From assembly GCA_002964805.2 (NCBI GenBank), contig PUDQ02000009.1:124001-188000 (forward strand): 64,000 nucleotides of DNA, read 5' to 3'. The position numbers and the translations under genes were made by a program. Position 1 is the first letter of the stretch. Each line of letters starts with the position of its first letter. Source of the stretch: Trametes villosa (lineage: Eukaryota > Basidiomycota > Agaricomycetes > Polyporales > Polyporaceae). The notes under the pieces are model-generated. The model had not been told where the DNA came from, ran no database searches, and saw only the letters and a list, made by a program, of their open reading frames with translations. Positions 1 through 10,101 of this stretch are shown piece after piece.

Positions 1-536
1 GCGACCTCGGAGATCTCGAGGTTTAGCGTCCGGACCATGTGGAGGATGACCTCGTCGTACGCGGCGATAGTCGCGCGTACGTCCTGCAGCGCCTCCGCCG
101 CTTGCGTCCGTTCAGGCACCACGGGGCCGTCGCTCGTCGGACGTTCAGAGCACGAGCCACGCTTGAGGGAGCGCGTCCGCCGGAGATTGTTCTGCAGATC
201 GCGGATCTGCTCGCGCTGCGCCACCAGCTCGGCGTCCTTCTTGCGCAACGCCTGCTGCTTCCTGCCCAGCTCCTCCCGCGCGAGCGCGTCCATCCGCGAC
301 CAGAACTCCGCCTCGCCGCGCTTCTCCTCCTCGAACCGGCTCGCGCGCCTGCGCTCCGCGACCACCTGGGCCAGGAGCTGCTCGCGCTCCGCCTCCGCCC
401 TCTCCCGCTCGCGCTCCAGCTGCGCGTTCTGCTCGCGCAGCCTGCGCGTGACCGCGTTCGCGTACGTCATGGTCGTGAGGAGCAGCGCGAGGCCCCAGAC
501 GACGTTCGAGAAGGAAAGGGGGGAGGAGGGCGGCAT
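1..536 (-). CDS. Membrane-anchored coiled-coil protein, N-terminal part (runs off window)
   Basis: An open frame reads leftward from an ATG at 536 with no stop before base 1, giving about 178 residues of a longer protein. Residues about 8-27 are hydrophobic (the stretch contains VVWGLALLLTTM) and look like a signal anchor. They are followed by a strongly charged coiled coil of R/E/Q-rich heptads to about residue 135, then a Ser/Pro linker and a segment with EVILHMVRTLNLEI. That last segment resembles EVLALVERINTQIF in the coiled-coil gene at 17.1-18.8 kb, so I infer the same family. The function of the family is unknown to me. Because the frame has no stop inside the window it is easily missed, while the opposite strand shows long GC-rich shadow frames. 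The frame is confident; the product name is only descriptive. Confidence 0.75.
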   Translation of the reverse strand, partial: MPPSSPLSFSNVVWGLALLLTTMTYANAVTRRLREQNAQLERERERAEAEREQLLAQVVAERRRASRFEEEKRGEAEFWSRMDALAREELGRKQQALRKKDAELVAQREQIRDLQNNLRRTRSLKRGSCSERPTSDGPVVPERTQAAEALQDVRATIAAYDEVILHMVRTLNLEISEV

Positions 537-2407
537 GGCGATGTGTTGGGTGGGATCGTTCAGAGAGGTGGTGGGGGACCCATCAGAGATACTGGGGAGC
601 GGCGGACGCGCGCTGCTGGCCACATATCGTGCTGGGCCACGCCGCCTCCGCCAGTCAAGGCGGTGCCTTCGTCAAAAGTAACGCCCTCCGCATGCCCGCG
701 GCTGATGGGCTCACGGGCCTCGGGTCGCGTTGGCGTCGGGCACGAGGCTCGGGCGCCCGCAGACGTTCGGGGCGCGTTCGCAGGCGGAGCTGCCCCACGA
801 AGAGCGCCCTGGCCAGGGGTAATGCCCATGAGATCTCGATGTCGCACAATTGACCGAGTTTCTGCGCGCCGACGTAAAGGAGTGAGAGAGAAGATGTACC
901 ACTCAGCTCCCGGGTGGCAGAAGAGGAGGACGCGGCGTTCCACAATCCGTCTCCGAACCCGAATGCCACGCCGTCGAGGGCTGGTGTCCGGCAACATCAG
1001 TCACCGCTCTGCTTCGTGCGGGCGGCAACCGGCTCCGGTACCCGTGAACGTGGCTGTTTCCCAAGCGCCATGCGGGAACCGCGTGTTTCGTGCTCCCTAC
1101 GGAGAAAGCATGAGAGGACGAGGATAGGATATAGAAAGACAGACCATATAGTACGTGGAGATATTCAGTGCTGGGACCTAGGTCAAGCAGTTTTCGTAAG
1201 CTGAGCAGAGGCAAACGCTATTCCGTCCGAAACCCGAGGATTGCAACGCCAGCCATAGGATGTTGATGTACAGCAAGTACTGACCATTCGTATAAAAGCA
1301 CGGCAGATAGTCGAGAGATGCACATAGCAAGTCCTGGGCGCGTTCGAACGTAGCCAGGAGGGACTTCACCGATATCGCCCACAGTTTTTTCCCTGACTCG
1401 GAAGCGCAACCGAAGACGACCAACGCGCAGGTCGACATATGTTTGAGCATATCGGATATATCAAGTGTAAAAGTCGTTGGTTGCTTGAGGAAGAGACGTT
1501 TCGTGCAGTAAAGCGGGTAGACGGTAAACATTCGCGACTGGAGTCGCACGCAGCACGACAAAGCCAGTATCATACAATCCTGGGTGTTCAGCCTAGAGTG
1601 CGCTCCAGAATTTATCAGACCTGCCAGTAATGCACGAGTTGAGAGACGTATATCAGAACGTTTGCGCAGAGGTCGCGGGGATGGTGGTGAAGGAAGAGAT
1701 GCGACTCCGATTATTCGCCTATTTTCTCTATTTGTCTCTGTTTGTCCCCGCATAACATACTCTCGCTCGTTCAAAGTTACTTACAACCATCCATCACGAC
1801 CACTTCATCCTAGCTTTGGCCCAGGCCCTCCAGCATGAATTGTTCGCATTTGAAAAGCAGAAAATTGGCCGATTTATCCTTATGATGTCCTCCAGAGGTT
1901 GGAAGCTGGCAGGTCTGCGACCCGGAAGTTCGTCGTTGCGCAGCGTCACCTCGAGGTCTACCAGAACTTTTGGCATCCTGGGTCGCCGAAATGCACGGAA
2001 ATGCAGCTCTCAGTGTAAACCCGGCCAATCAACTCCGGATGCGCACCCTCCTGCGGAATCAAGCGCATCCTGGCAACAAATTCTGCTTTGGCAGTGTGAA
2101 CGGCGTGTCATGCAACGTCGGTTCCGAGTGCGAGCCTGCTGCCCGGTGAGTCACGACTGATTTGAATGTGCAGTGAGTGACCTTATACTCTTTGACATCC
2201 TCACTTACATCCGGCCCTACCAGAAGAAGCGTCCAGCGGCGATAGCACCGGTCAGATCAGATAGGACCGTCTGGATGCACTCGTGACACTCTGTCGCTTC
2301 CGAGTCGAATGCAGCGCTGCCGTGAAGGCCACAGCCGATGGCTCCTGAGTATAAGTACCACCCGGACCAGCCTCCATGGTGATCATCACGCCCTCGACCA
2401 CCACACC
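537..2407. other. Intergenic region without a supported gene
   Basis: This separates the divergent coiled-coil gene and hydrolase copy 1. The first 600 bases are GC-rich and the rest is more AT-rich. A 198-codon open frame on the minus strand (1178-1774) has no recognisable domain and no splice-supported extension, and I do not call it. Bases 1870-2010 read like a decayed coding fragment in one plus frame, ending at a stop, but I cannot name it. Just upstream of the hydrolase start, bases about 2343-2381 resemble the 5' flank of the second hydrolase copy. Confidence 0.5.
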
Positions 2408-3837
2408 ATGTCAGTCGACCGAGACCTCGCAGCGGCTATCGCCGCTCTGCCTCCCCAACCCGTACCGGCGGGGATACCCACTCTCGAGGAAGCCAGAGGT
2501 GCGATGAGCAAGCTCATCGCGGGGCCATTTATAGCTTGGCAGAAAGCGCGGTCGCCCGATGGTGAGTGATCAGCCGTTCTGCACTCCAATTCGCTTGAAC
2601 GAACATCTCACTGATGTAGACCTCCCCGGCAGAGTCTACCTATACCGTGACAGATAGGAGCGTGCCAGTCGAAAGCGGCGAAATCACTCTCCGTTGCGTG
2701 GTGCCTGTCGTAGACGGTGATGAGACGTTTCCTCTCGTATTCCATCTGCATGGCGGAGGTATCACATTCCCCTAAATCATTCGCATAATTCGCCCTCATC
2801 TGGTATCCTCAGGCTTCTCACTCGGCGACATTGATTTCGACGACTACTATCTGCGCCGCCTCGCGGTCGACCTCAAGCTCTCCGTTGTAAACGTGGACTA
2901 CCGGTAGGCACTCGTACAACGCGGCCATGCGAGGTATTCGCGCACTGACGCGATTATTGAGTAGCCTGGCGCCCGAACATCCGTTCCCGACAGCAGTCAA
3001 CGACTCCTTCGCAGCGCTGAAATGGGTTCGTCTTCCAGGCCGTACTCGATCCTCGCCGGGCTCACTAGATTGAATAGGTCGTCAACAACGCGCCTTCCCT
3101 GAAAGTCGACCTCACCAAGGGCTTCACCCTCGTCGGGGACTCTGCTGGCGGAAACCTCGCCGCGGTCCTCGCGCACGAGGCGCGCGACGACTCGTTCTTT
3201 GACGGCCGGCGCCCTACTGGCCAGCTCCTGCGTGAGCCTTGGCTTGCTCATCCCGGCGCATACCCGGAGAGGTACGTCCTTCTGCTGGCATACGAAAGGC
3301 GCGCATTATAGAGTGGAGATCACCCGTTGTGGACAGGCTGAAGGAGCACTTCCGCTCTATGGACGAGAACGCGCAGTTCAAGAGCCTTCCGTTTGCGCTC
3401 TCGCGCGAGTCCCTCGATTTCGTAATGGGTTCGTCACACAATTCTATCCACATTTCTGCCTATCAAGCACACACTAAGGACGATATAGGCGCATACCAGG
3501 CACCCCTGACCGACCCGCGCTTCAGCCCCTTCTACCGCCCGTCGCACGCGGGACTCCCCCCAGCATACCTCCAGGTGATGGGTCTCGACACCATGCACGA
3601 CGACGCCGTCGTCTACGAGAAGGAGCTGCAGGCGGCGGGCGTGAAGACGAAGCTCGTCGTGTACGTCCTTGTGTGTCGTACCGTGCCTGTGTGGGGGATG
3701 CTGAACTGCCGCTCGCGTCCAGGTACCCCGGCGTGTACCACAGCTGCCACGCGTATTTCCCGACGATACCCGTGTCTGCGAAGGTCTGGGAGGATGCCCG
3801 AGCGGGGATCGAGTGGCTTCTGCGAGGCGGTGAATGA
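2408..3837 (+). CDS. Alpha/beta hydrolase fold-3 (HSL-like) enzyme, copy 1
   Basis: Eight exons join in frame: 2408-2561, 2633-2758, 2813-2903, 2965-3025, 3078-3271, 3337-3428, 3489-3660 and 3723-3837. The product is a serine hydrolase of the hormone-sensitive-lipase/arylacetamide-deacetylase type, probably cytosolic since no signal peptide is seen. Visible motifs are the oxyanion-hole HGGG (split by intron 2), the nucleophile elbow GDSAGG in exon 5, the acid region PPAYLQVMGLDTMHDD, and a C-terminal YPGVYHSCHAYFPT that carries the catalytic His. The usual HGF is HSC here, whereas copy 2 has HGF. The start was chosen because MSVDRDLAAAIA aligns with MSAVDPDIAAAV of copy 2 at 54.5 kb; an upstream in-frame ATG at 2309 is unlikely. 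All junctions keep frame, so the gene looks intact. The natural ester or amide substrate cannot be inferred. Confidence 0.88.
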
Positions 3838-3994
3838 GAGGCCTGCTCCAATTGTTGCATTATTAATGTACGAGTAGACAAGTTCTGCACGTGAAGGAGC
3901 CGTCGTTCAGTGCACGCAAGTTTCGACGCGACGCACACGCCAACAGCCGTACTTCCCCATACTATCCCGATTGCGAACTTAGCGCAGCGTATCG

Positions 3995-4150
3995 GCCGGT
4001 CGGGCGTGCGCACGAGACCCTTCGCGATAGGCCCAGACGAGGTGAATGCGAGGGTCGCACATCCACCTCTACGCTCTCAAGGGATTTGAACGCACGTAGA
4101 GACTGGCACCCCAAGGGATCGACATCAAGAGTAGATGAATAGCACTCTAT
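3995..4150 (-). pseudogene. Relic of an F-box/LRR gene (C-terminal piece)
   Basis: Read on the minus strand, this stretch gives a peptide containing SLESVEVDVRPSHSPRLG, which aligns with SLESVQVDVQISRSPRLG at the C-terminus of the F-box gene at 7972-9543. The match starts a few codons upstream (YSSTLDVDPLG against YFAGMNVDELAG) and dies out after the conserved part. Only about 50 codons remain, and the flanking frame carries stops. It lies tail-to-tail with hydrolase copy 1. It is a fragment of a third member of the local F-box family, not an expressed gene. Confidence 0.6.
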
Positions 4151-4739
4151 AGCCTATCCACTGCGTCGCACACCAGTCCGGCCGTGTGCTGACGTCGCCC
4201 CGGAAGCGGCGCATGCGCAGCCCGTCGAGCGCGATCGGATATCGCGGCTTGTTAAATACAGAAAGAACGCAGGTCTCCATGAGGACCCCGCTATTTTCAA
4301 CCTGCCTCCAGTCCTACACAGTAACGCTGACGTTCAGTCGCCTCGGTGGCTCCGCGTAGGGCTTCTCTGCGACAGCGCTCGGAGGCCGGGGGCTCGCACC
4401 TTGGGCGGTGCGGACAGGTTCTGTCGCGTCGCTGATGGTAGGCTATACGGAGGTTGCATCAGGCGTGCAGCTCAACGACTTGGGGCCTAAGCATGACGTA
4501 CCACGCGCACTTGCCAGACTATCGAACCCTCCGCGTCGACCGGGACCTCCCTGCGCCAACGAGAGGGTACGCTCAAAGAGACCTCGTCTCGGAAGACGTT
4601 CCTGATGGACTCGCGGGAGTTTATCCTGAAGGGACGTATCTTTTAGCTTCGTGATTGAAAGGTTGTGGGGCAGGTGGAGGGAGGCTCAACTCACACTGCG
4701 AGGACCGAGTTCGCGTAGACTGGGGAGCAATTGGTTAGG
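4151..4739. other. No supported gene
   Basis: A 53-codon frame beginning with the ATG at 4494 and a few other short frames are present, but none shows a domain, splice sites or a matching neighbour. I see nothing else in this stretch. Confidence 0.4.
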
Positions 4740-6220
4740 GACAGTCTATCACAAGCAGAATTCCCCGGAAAATTGACGTACGCTTCACTCCGACGATGCT
4801 AATTCCCGCATATATCAGGTTTCCGGGGAGGATGATCGCCTGGGTAGACATGAGGCCGTGAGCCAACGTGTGGAGAGTAGTGAGCAGCGAGGGCTCACAA
4901 ATACGAAGACCAGAGCGCTGAAGATGCTGGAAGACGAGATTAGAAAGTGAAGCAGTCACGCCTGGGCTCCGCGCGCCCCTAGTGAGAAGTCCTAAACGTA
5001 GCGAGAGGTTCGGGCACGCTCAGTGCGTTCTTTAGGGTTACCGCCGGGCTATTTAATTACCTACCGGTGTTGAACGTATACTTGATCAGGATGACGAGGA
5101 CCGTGTCCGACCTGTCATATGACGCTTCAATGCAGATAGTAGAAGCTATATTGGGTACACCTACCTCTTCGAGCCAATACGGCTCTTCTGGAGCAAGAAC
5201 ACCAGAGCGCCCGTCAAAACGAAGTCGCTCAACACCATGAAGCCGTAAGAGATGGATATCAGCCACTGAGAGGCGACGCGCCGCCATCAGGAAGGCGGTT
5301 TGAGATCGTGAAGATGTGAGATGCGTACGCCGAACTCCTGTTTGAGGTCGCTGATATAGCGAACACTTGTGAACCTGTATGCGAGGTCTCGTGAGGGGCA
5401 TGCTAATGTGCGGCTCGAGCGACGGACGTACGCGATGACGGTAATGGCTATACGATAATGATATTGAGCCGCCTGCGAGTCGCTTTTCGAGTCAGAATAC
5501 GCACCTATCGCGAGCGCTGTACGAAACCCGCTGCTTATCAGCGATACTGCTCAATCCCGATCAAGGGAGGTGCCCGTACAAAGCGCTGTCGTGATCAACA
5601 ATATCTGCAAGGTATGAGCGATGAGAGGCGTACAAGTTATGTTGATAAGTACACATACTGCAGGAACCGCAAGCCAGCGGTAGCACCGCAGTCCAAGGGA
5701 TTGGTGCATGCTCCCACCGTAGTATACACGATGTGCATAGAACCTATTCAGCAGACGTGCGTGGTCGCTCCGTCAGTCACGGCCTCGTTCGAGTGTGCGG
5801 GAGTAACCAGTCTGCTCCATCGGCACAACGCACATTTGGCATATGAAAACGGTAAGACCCTAGCAACCTATGGGTGAGCTTCTGAAGATGCGGTACACGC
5901 GGCACATGAAGCTCACCGTCGTCAGAACAGAGAGCTAGCGATGCCAATTTGAGTTAGAACTTGGTTTTCCCAGTTTGCACGCCAATCACCTACTCGTACA
6001 GACCTATACACTTGGTCAGCACAGCGGACGCTAGCGTGTGGGCCTATAGCGCACCAATGAGCATCTTTGAGGCCCACAACGTTGAATGCTTCCGTGATGA
6101 AGAAGTGGTAACTGACGAACGAATGTGTCAATGAATATCTGGCAACGGAATGAAATTCGGACTTTACCCCACCACTATCCAAAGCCCACTGTGCAAAGTT
6201 TCGAGTATTCTTACCATCGA
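4740..6220 (-). pseudogene. Degenerate DUF6534-type integral membrane protein gene
   Basis: Several minus-strand pieces in the right order resemble DUF6534, a multi-span membrane family common in Agaricomycetes. Bases about 6170-6000 read a piece with FITEAFNVVGLKDAHW. Bases about 5290-5170 read WLISISYGFMVLSDFVLTGA followed by LVFLLQKSRIGSKR. Bases about 5127-5078 read SDTVLVILIKYTFNTG, joined by plausible GT-AG sites. Bases about 4955-4760 include ILPGNLIYAGISIVG. Family members characteristically have a helix-LHRSRTG-like loop, then a KLILYTVNTG-like helix, then PDTLIYAG; all three are echoed here. A TGA sits in frame just before the WLISIS piece and the pieces between are not continuous, so the gene is probably dead. 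The 6.0-6.2 kb piece is the least certain. Confidence 0.5.
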
Positions 6221-7971
6221 ATGAGCTTGGCGCGTAAAGACTGATGGACGAGACGAACATTAGCACGGCAACCTAGGGTCATCCCCGGCGCATTAGCTAC
6301 ATCCTATATTGATGTTCGTTAGGGTCTCCTAGGCGTTACGCACGAAAGCTTTGAGTGACAGCCTGTCATCCACATAAACGGTATAATATTTGTAGGCTTG
6401 ATATAATGTGAGACCGTAGAGTCTATTCACGTGCAATATACGTCAGTCTGTGTACTTGACTACGAAAGGGGTGCACATACATCATCCCAACCACTATGCC
6501 AAGGAATATCGCACCGAAAGTTATGTCGAAGGAAGGTAATCCCTGCATGGTGTGTAGAGAGTACAAAAGGATCAGGTGCGTCGGCAAGCACTTGAGGGGA
6601 TCGCTTTATCTAGTTTCTATAGGTTAGGCACGCGAAAGAGAAGGGGAGATGCAACGGAAGTTCCCTTGTCGGCAGAACCGAGTAAGCGGGAGGATGATCC
6701 ATGGGCTCAGTTTTTACGGACACATGGGCGCCATAACCCAAGGATCGTAAGAATAAGCGACACACCTACGCAGACGTGAAGAATGATATGGACACAAGAA
6801 GTGCGCGCGATGGTGTCTATGGGACTCCATGAACACACCGATGCATCAACACGTCCGATAGACCACGTACTTTCACGGAACCCTGGGCGTAAAGCCTCTG
6901 CGTAGCTTCTCGCTTCCAAATTTGCGGCTGGGCTCTCAAGGGCACAGTCCACCACTACCAGAGCCCATATACTGATAGATAGACAACTCTCTGCGCGCCG
7001 GAGGCAGAGTAGAGCCGGGGTGGGTATACATGCCAGGTGTGATGGCTCTTCGGAAGACGTGATGGGCGTATTCACCTACCGATAGTGAGGCTATGCGTCT
7101 AGCCATAAACTCTCAGCCCAAAGAGCCGTAATGAATAGTTGCCCAGCCTATCCTTGGTTTGAGACCAGCAAAGCAAACCAGCGCGCGCGAGCTGTGACGC
7201 CGCGGGAGCATGTTGGCCGGTGCAATAGAGAAGCCGTGTTGATTTTGCAAGAAGAGTGAGGCAGTTGCTCATAAAACCTGTCATGGCTACTGCCCCAAGA
7301 TGCCGAGTACTAGGGAAGGTGGACGAAGTTGAAAATGGACTGCGAGACTCGTGTCGTGCGACGGCGTTGACAGCCACAATGCTGTGTTTGGCCGTATTAG
7401 GATCGGAGGCTATTGGCGTCCCGATCTTGATCTTCAGCAAATTCCCTGTCCTCGCTCTTGGCTTTTTGCTACGGCGTTGTACGTCGTGTACTTTCTCGAC
7501 TACTTCTCGCTGCGAACGCGTACTCTTGTGTGGGGCATGCTTAAATCGATCGGCTGCTTGAAAGCACTTTAGCGCGCGGGCTTCGCGTAAACTGACTCGC
7601 TGCCCCCGCAATCGGGTCTCCGTCACATGTCTCGCGTGCAGGCTGTATCGACTCGGACTAGGGTGCAGGACATTCCACCTTGGGAGCGGGAGTACGCGAA
7701 CGAGACATGACGTACAGCACGATCGACGCGCGAGTTGAGCAACAGTGAGTGCGCAAGCGTGCGATACAGACAACCAAGCCCCAAGGCCGCGTTTAATGCC
7801 CTGCTTAATTATGCGTAAGCCGCATATCACCGCGCTCGGACGATTGAGCGGGCCTACCTGTGACTTGAAGGAGGTAAATGTGGGAGCCTGACATTGATTT
7901 GTATCGTCAGCGTACAATCGGACGGGAGGTGCTCATGAAGGACCCACCGTTCGGCGCGCACTGGCATATGT
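6221..7971. other. Gene-poor stretch upstream of the first F-box gene
   Basis: The longest frame is 272 codons on the minus strand (7099-7917). It has no domain and overlaps unrelated frames on the other strand, so I treat it as chance. A short plus frame at 6494-6622 has a Cys-rich piece vaguely like a zinc cluster but with wrong spacing. The motif TCAGCCCAAAGAGCC near 7115 recurs near 11868, between the F-box genes, which suggests that flanking DNA was duplicated together with them. Confidence 0.4.
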
Positions 7972-9543
7972 TCATGCCACACTGCCACTCGCTGGCGCGC
8001 TCTCGCGAAGATCCGATCGCGTCATCCGGACGTGCTTGTCTTCCCAATCAGGGCCCAGACGAGGCGACCGCGAGATCTGCACATCCACTTGCACGCTCTC
8101 CAGCGATTCGGACGCGCGCAAGAACTGGCCGGCCAATTCGTCGACGTTCATGCCGGCGAAATAGCGCTCCGTAGGACATTGCTGGAGAAATTTCCTCATA
8201 ATCCTTCCCGGCCGCCGAGGGCCACCCGGGTTGTGCGGGTCGCTGTCCGAGTTGCACGACGAGCACCCATCGCACACGTGGCGGCAGCGTTTGTCCAGCT
8301 CGACCTGTACATCGAGGGAGACGAGATGAAGGTGCGAGAGCGCGCCGGTGAGACGATCCTGTTGGGCAGTGAGTGGCGACACTACCACGGCCAGAGTCGC
8401 ATGACGCACCATGAAGTCGGGGAAATCGCCAGTACTAGGCAAGGAGGACCGCAGCCGCAGGGAGAGCGACCGCAGATCACGCAGCGCGTGGTGGAGACGG
8501 TGGTCGGATAACCACTCGTGGCTGCCGTCGAGAGGAGCCCGCGAGGACTCGAAGACGTGGAGGACGAGTTCTGCCGGGCACGCGTCCGCAAGAGAGTCGG
8601 CGATAAAGTACAGTCCCAGCCTAGATAGGCTCAGCTCGACGCGCCGTATGCGACACGGGGCGCCGACCAGGTAGAGACCGAGCGGCCCGCCCTTGAACGA
8701 CTCGAGTTCTTGCCAGGTGCCCCGCGTGGCGTGTTCGAGCAGGTTGAGCTCCCGGTTTTCGGCATAATCTTCGAGAGAATCATCGTCGAGCGCAATAGAG
8801 TCCTCCTCATAGGTATCGATCTCCAGATGTGCGAGGTTCGGGTAGGCCATCGCCCAGGGCGCGGTGCGGGGACTGTCGACTTGGGTCACGGTGAGCGACT
8901 TCATCTGCGGGTATACCACGGGCTCGGGGGGATAGTAGCGGTATCCCGTCCAGGCCTCGATGCGGAGGCTTCTGAGTGTGTGGCACGCGTTCTTGAGGAG
9001 CTGAGCGGGGTTCATGCGTCTGTTGCGGTCCTCTCCCGTCCACCCCGGCAGGCGTTCCGTTGACAGTTGCAGAAGGGCGGTCTCGAGCGGCCACTGCATC
9101 TCCTCGAGCATCGAACAAGCGAGCTCCTCCAGGTCGCTGATGACTACGTGCTTCACGTTGGGGAGGGAGGCGAGCGCCGCGCCGAGCTTGGGATGCGAGC
9201 CCAGAGTTTCTTCAGCCTCTGAGATCTTCAGGGTTTCGACATTCACCGCAGCCCTAACCGCTATAGAGAACTCCTCAGCGAGACCACGCGTATCCCATAG
9301 GTTTGTCCGGATCTTCAGTTTTCGGAGGAAGCGCCAGCGCTTGCCGTTGTCCGGGCGCATGAAACGCAGAAACAGCTCCGCCTCTTCGCTGGAGTAGAGC
9401 GCAGCTCCTTCGTCAAGGGAGTATTTCGGGGCGGTCTGATACAGTGGCCTACAGGTCTTCATGAGTACGGATAATGTAGGCCGGTCGCAGAAGGTTGCCA
9501 CGAGAAGCAAAATGTCGATGTTCAACGCTGGAGAAGTTCTCGC
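7972..9543 (-). CDS. F-box/LRR-like protein, paralogue 1 (5' end unresolved)
   Basis: A long frame of about 520 codons encodes a protein with a degenerate N-terminal F-box (ILLLVATFCDRPTLSVLMKT, then CRPLY) followed by irregular leucine-rich segments. The layout is that of basidiomycete F-box proteins, which act as substrate adaptors of SCF ubiquitin ligases. It is clearly paralogous to the gene at 10102-11617; for example ARTSPALNIDILL matches ASQSPTLYTGILL. No in-frame ATG exists: the frame is closed upstream by a TGA, and the first conserved residues follow directly on a good acceptor (TTTACAG before 9543). Either a short upstream exon carries the ATG or the start has been lost. A 54-nt stretch within the frame starting GTGCGT (about 8411-8358) lines up with the intron of the paralogue and may be a spliceable intron without stops. 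Confidence 0.72.
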   Translation of the reverse strand, partial: ARTSPALNIDILLLVATFCDRPTLSVLMKTCRPLYQTAPKYSLDEGAALYSSEEAELFLRFMRPDNGKRWRFLRKLKIRTNLWDTRGLAEEFSIAVRAAVNVETLKISEAEETLGSHPKLGAALASLPNVKHVVISDLEELACSMLEEMQWPLETALLQLSTERLPGWTGEDRNRRMNPAQLLKNACHTLRSLRIEAWTGYRYYPPEPVVYPQMKSLTVTQVDSPRTAPWAMAYPNLAHLEIDTYEEDSIALDDDSLEDYAENRELNLLEHATRGTWQELESFKGGPLGLYLVGAPCRIRRVELSLSRLGLYFIADSLADACPAELVLHVFESSRAPLDGSHEWLSDHRLHHALRDLRSLSLRLRSSLPSTGDFPDFMVRHATLAVVVSPLTAQQDRLTGALSHLHLVSLDVQVELDKRCRHVCDGCSSCNSDSDPHNPGGPRRPGRIMRKFLQQCPTERYFAGMNVDELAGQFLRASESLESVQVDVQISRSPRLGPDWEDKHVRMTRSDLRESAPASGSVA

Positions 9544-10101
9544 CTGTAAACCAAGAACTATGAGTAAGAGTGTGACGTGGATGGAAGATGGTCAACAACA
9601 ATATCGTACCATCTTGCGTTAACTCTCCCCTACGGTTGAGTACTGAGTGTCGAGCGATTGCGACGCATCTGGGAGGGGGAGAATGTACGACCATAGGCGC
9701 CCATGGCGAATATTTTCAGCGACGGGCGTTTAGGGTGTTCAGAAAAGCAGTCACTTGTCCCAAGTTGCTGAGCCTCGGGAGATGTTGATAAGGTGCTATA
9801 ACATGGTGTACGCCGAATATAGCCGTGATATCATGACACAAGCCTTCCCCGGGGCCCGGGCTACTAACCTGAGTCACACTACAGCATTAGACTTCCGGGT
9901 GAGGGTAGTATTTACGTTGACAAAGTGCTCCGACGTCAATAGCGGCTTGCTCTAGTGTGACTAGTAAGCATCCCGGAGGGTCGTCATATATACTCTGGGT
10001 ACCTGTACAGAAACCTTCGTCCTTGTGTATCCTGCAAGCTGTATGTCAGCATGCTCCATCGTATATCAGCACCCGCATACGAACCGTCCGCTACAACAGT
10101 G
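9544..10101. other. Spacer between the two F-box genes
   Basis: It should contain the promoter, and perhaps the first exon, of paralogue 1 and the 3' end of paralogue 2, since both read leftward. Short frames here are not convincing, and no repeat or RNA gene was recognised. Confidence 0.4.

Noticed and set aside
37..1127. Long plus-strand frames of 214 and 362 codons
   Set aside because: They are antisense to the coiled-coil gene; Arg/Leu/Ala-rich composition is what a GC-rich coiled-coil coding strand gives in reverse.
1178..1774. 198-codon minus frame
   Set aside because: No domain, no splice-supported extension and no paralogue in the window. It could be decayed coding DNA but cannot be supported.
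5033..5040. TTTAGGG resembling a telomere repeat
   Set aside because: A single occurrence without tandem copies, also seen once near 9729; chance.
6494..6622. Cys-rich piece PCMVCREYKRIRC resembling a Zn2Cys6 zinc cluster
   Set aside because: Spacing between the second and third Cys is seven instead of six, the other three Cys are missing and a stop follows soon.
7099..7917. 272-codon minus frame before the F-box gene
   Set aside because: Composition is random-like and unrelated open frames exist on the other strand over the same bases; no motif seen.
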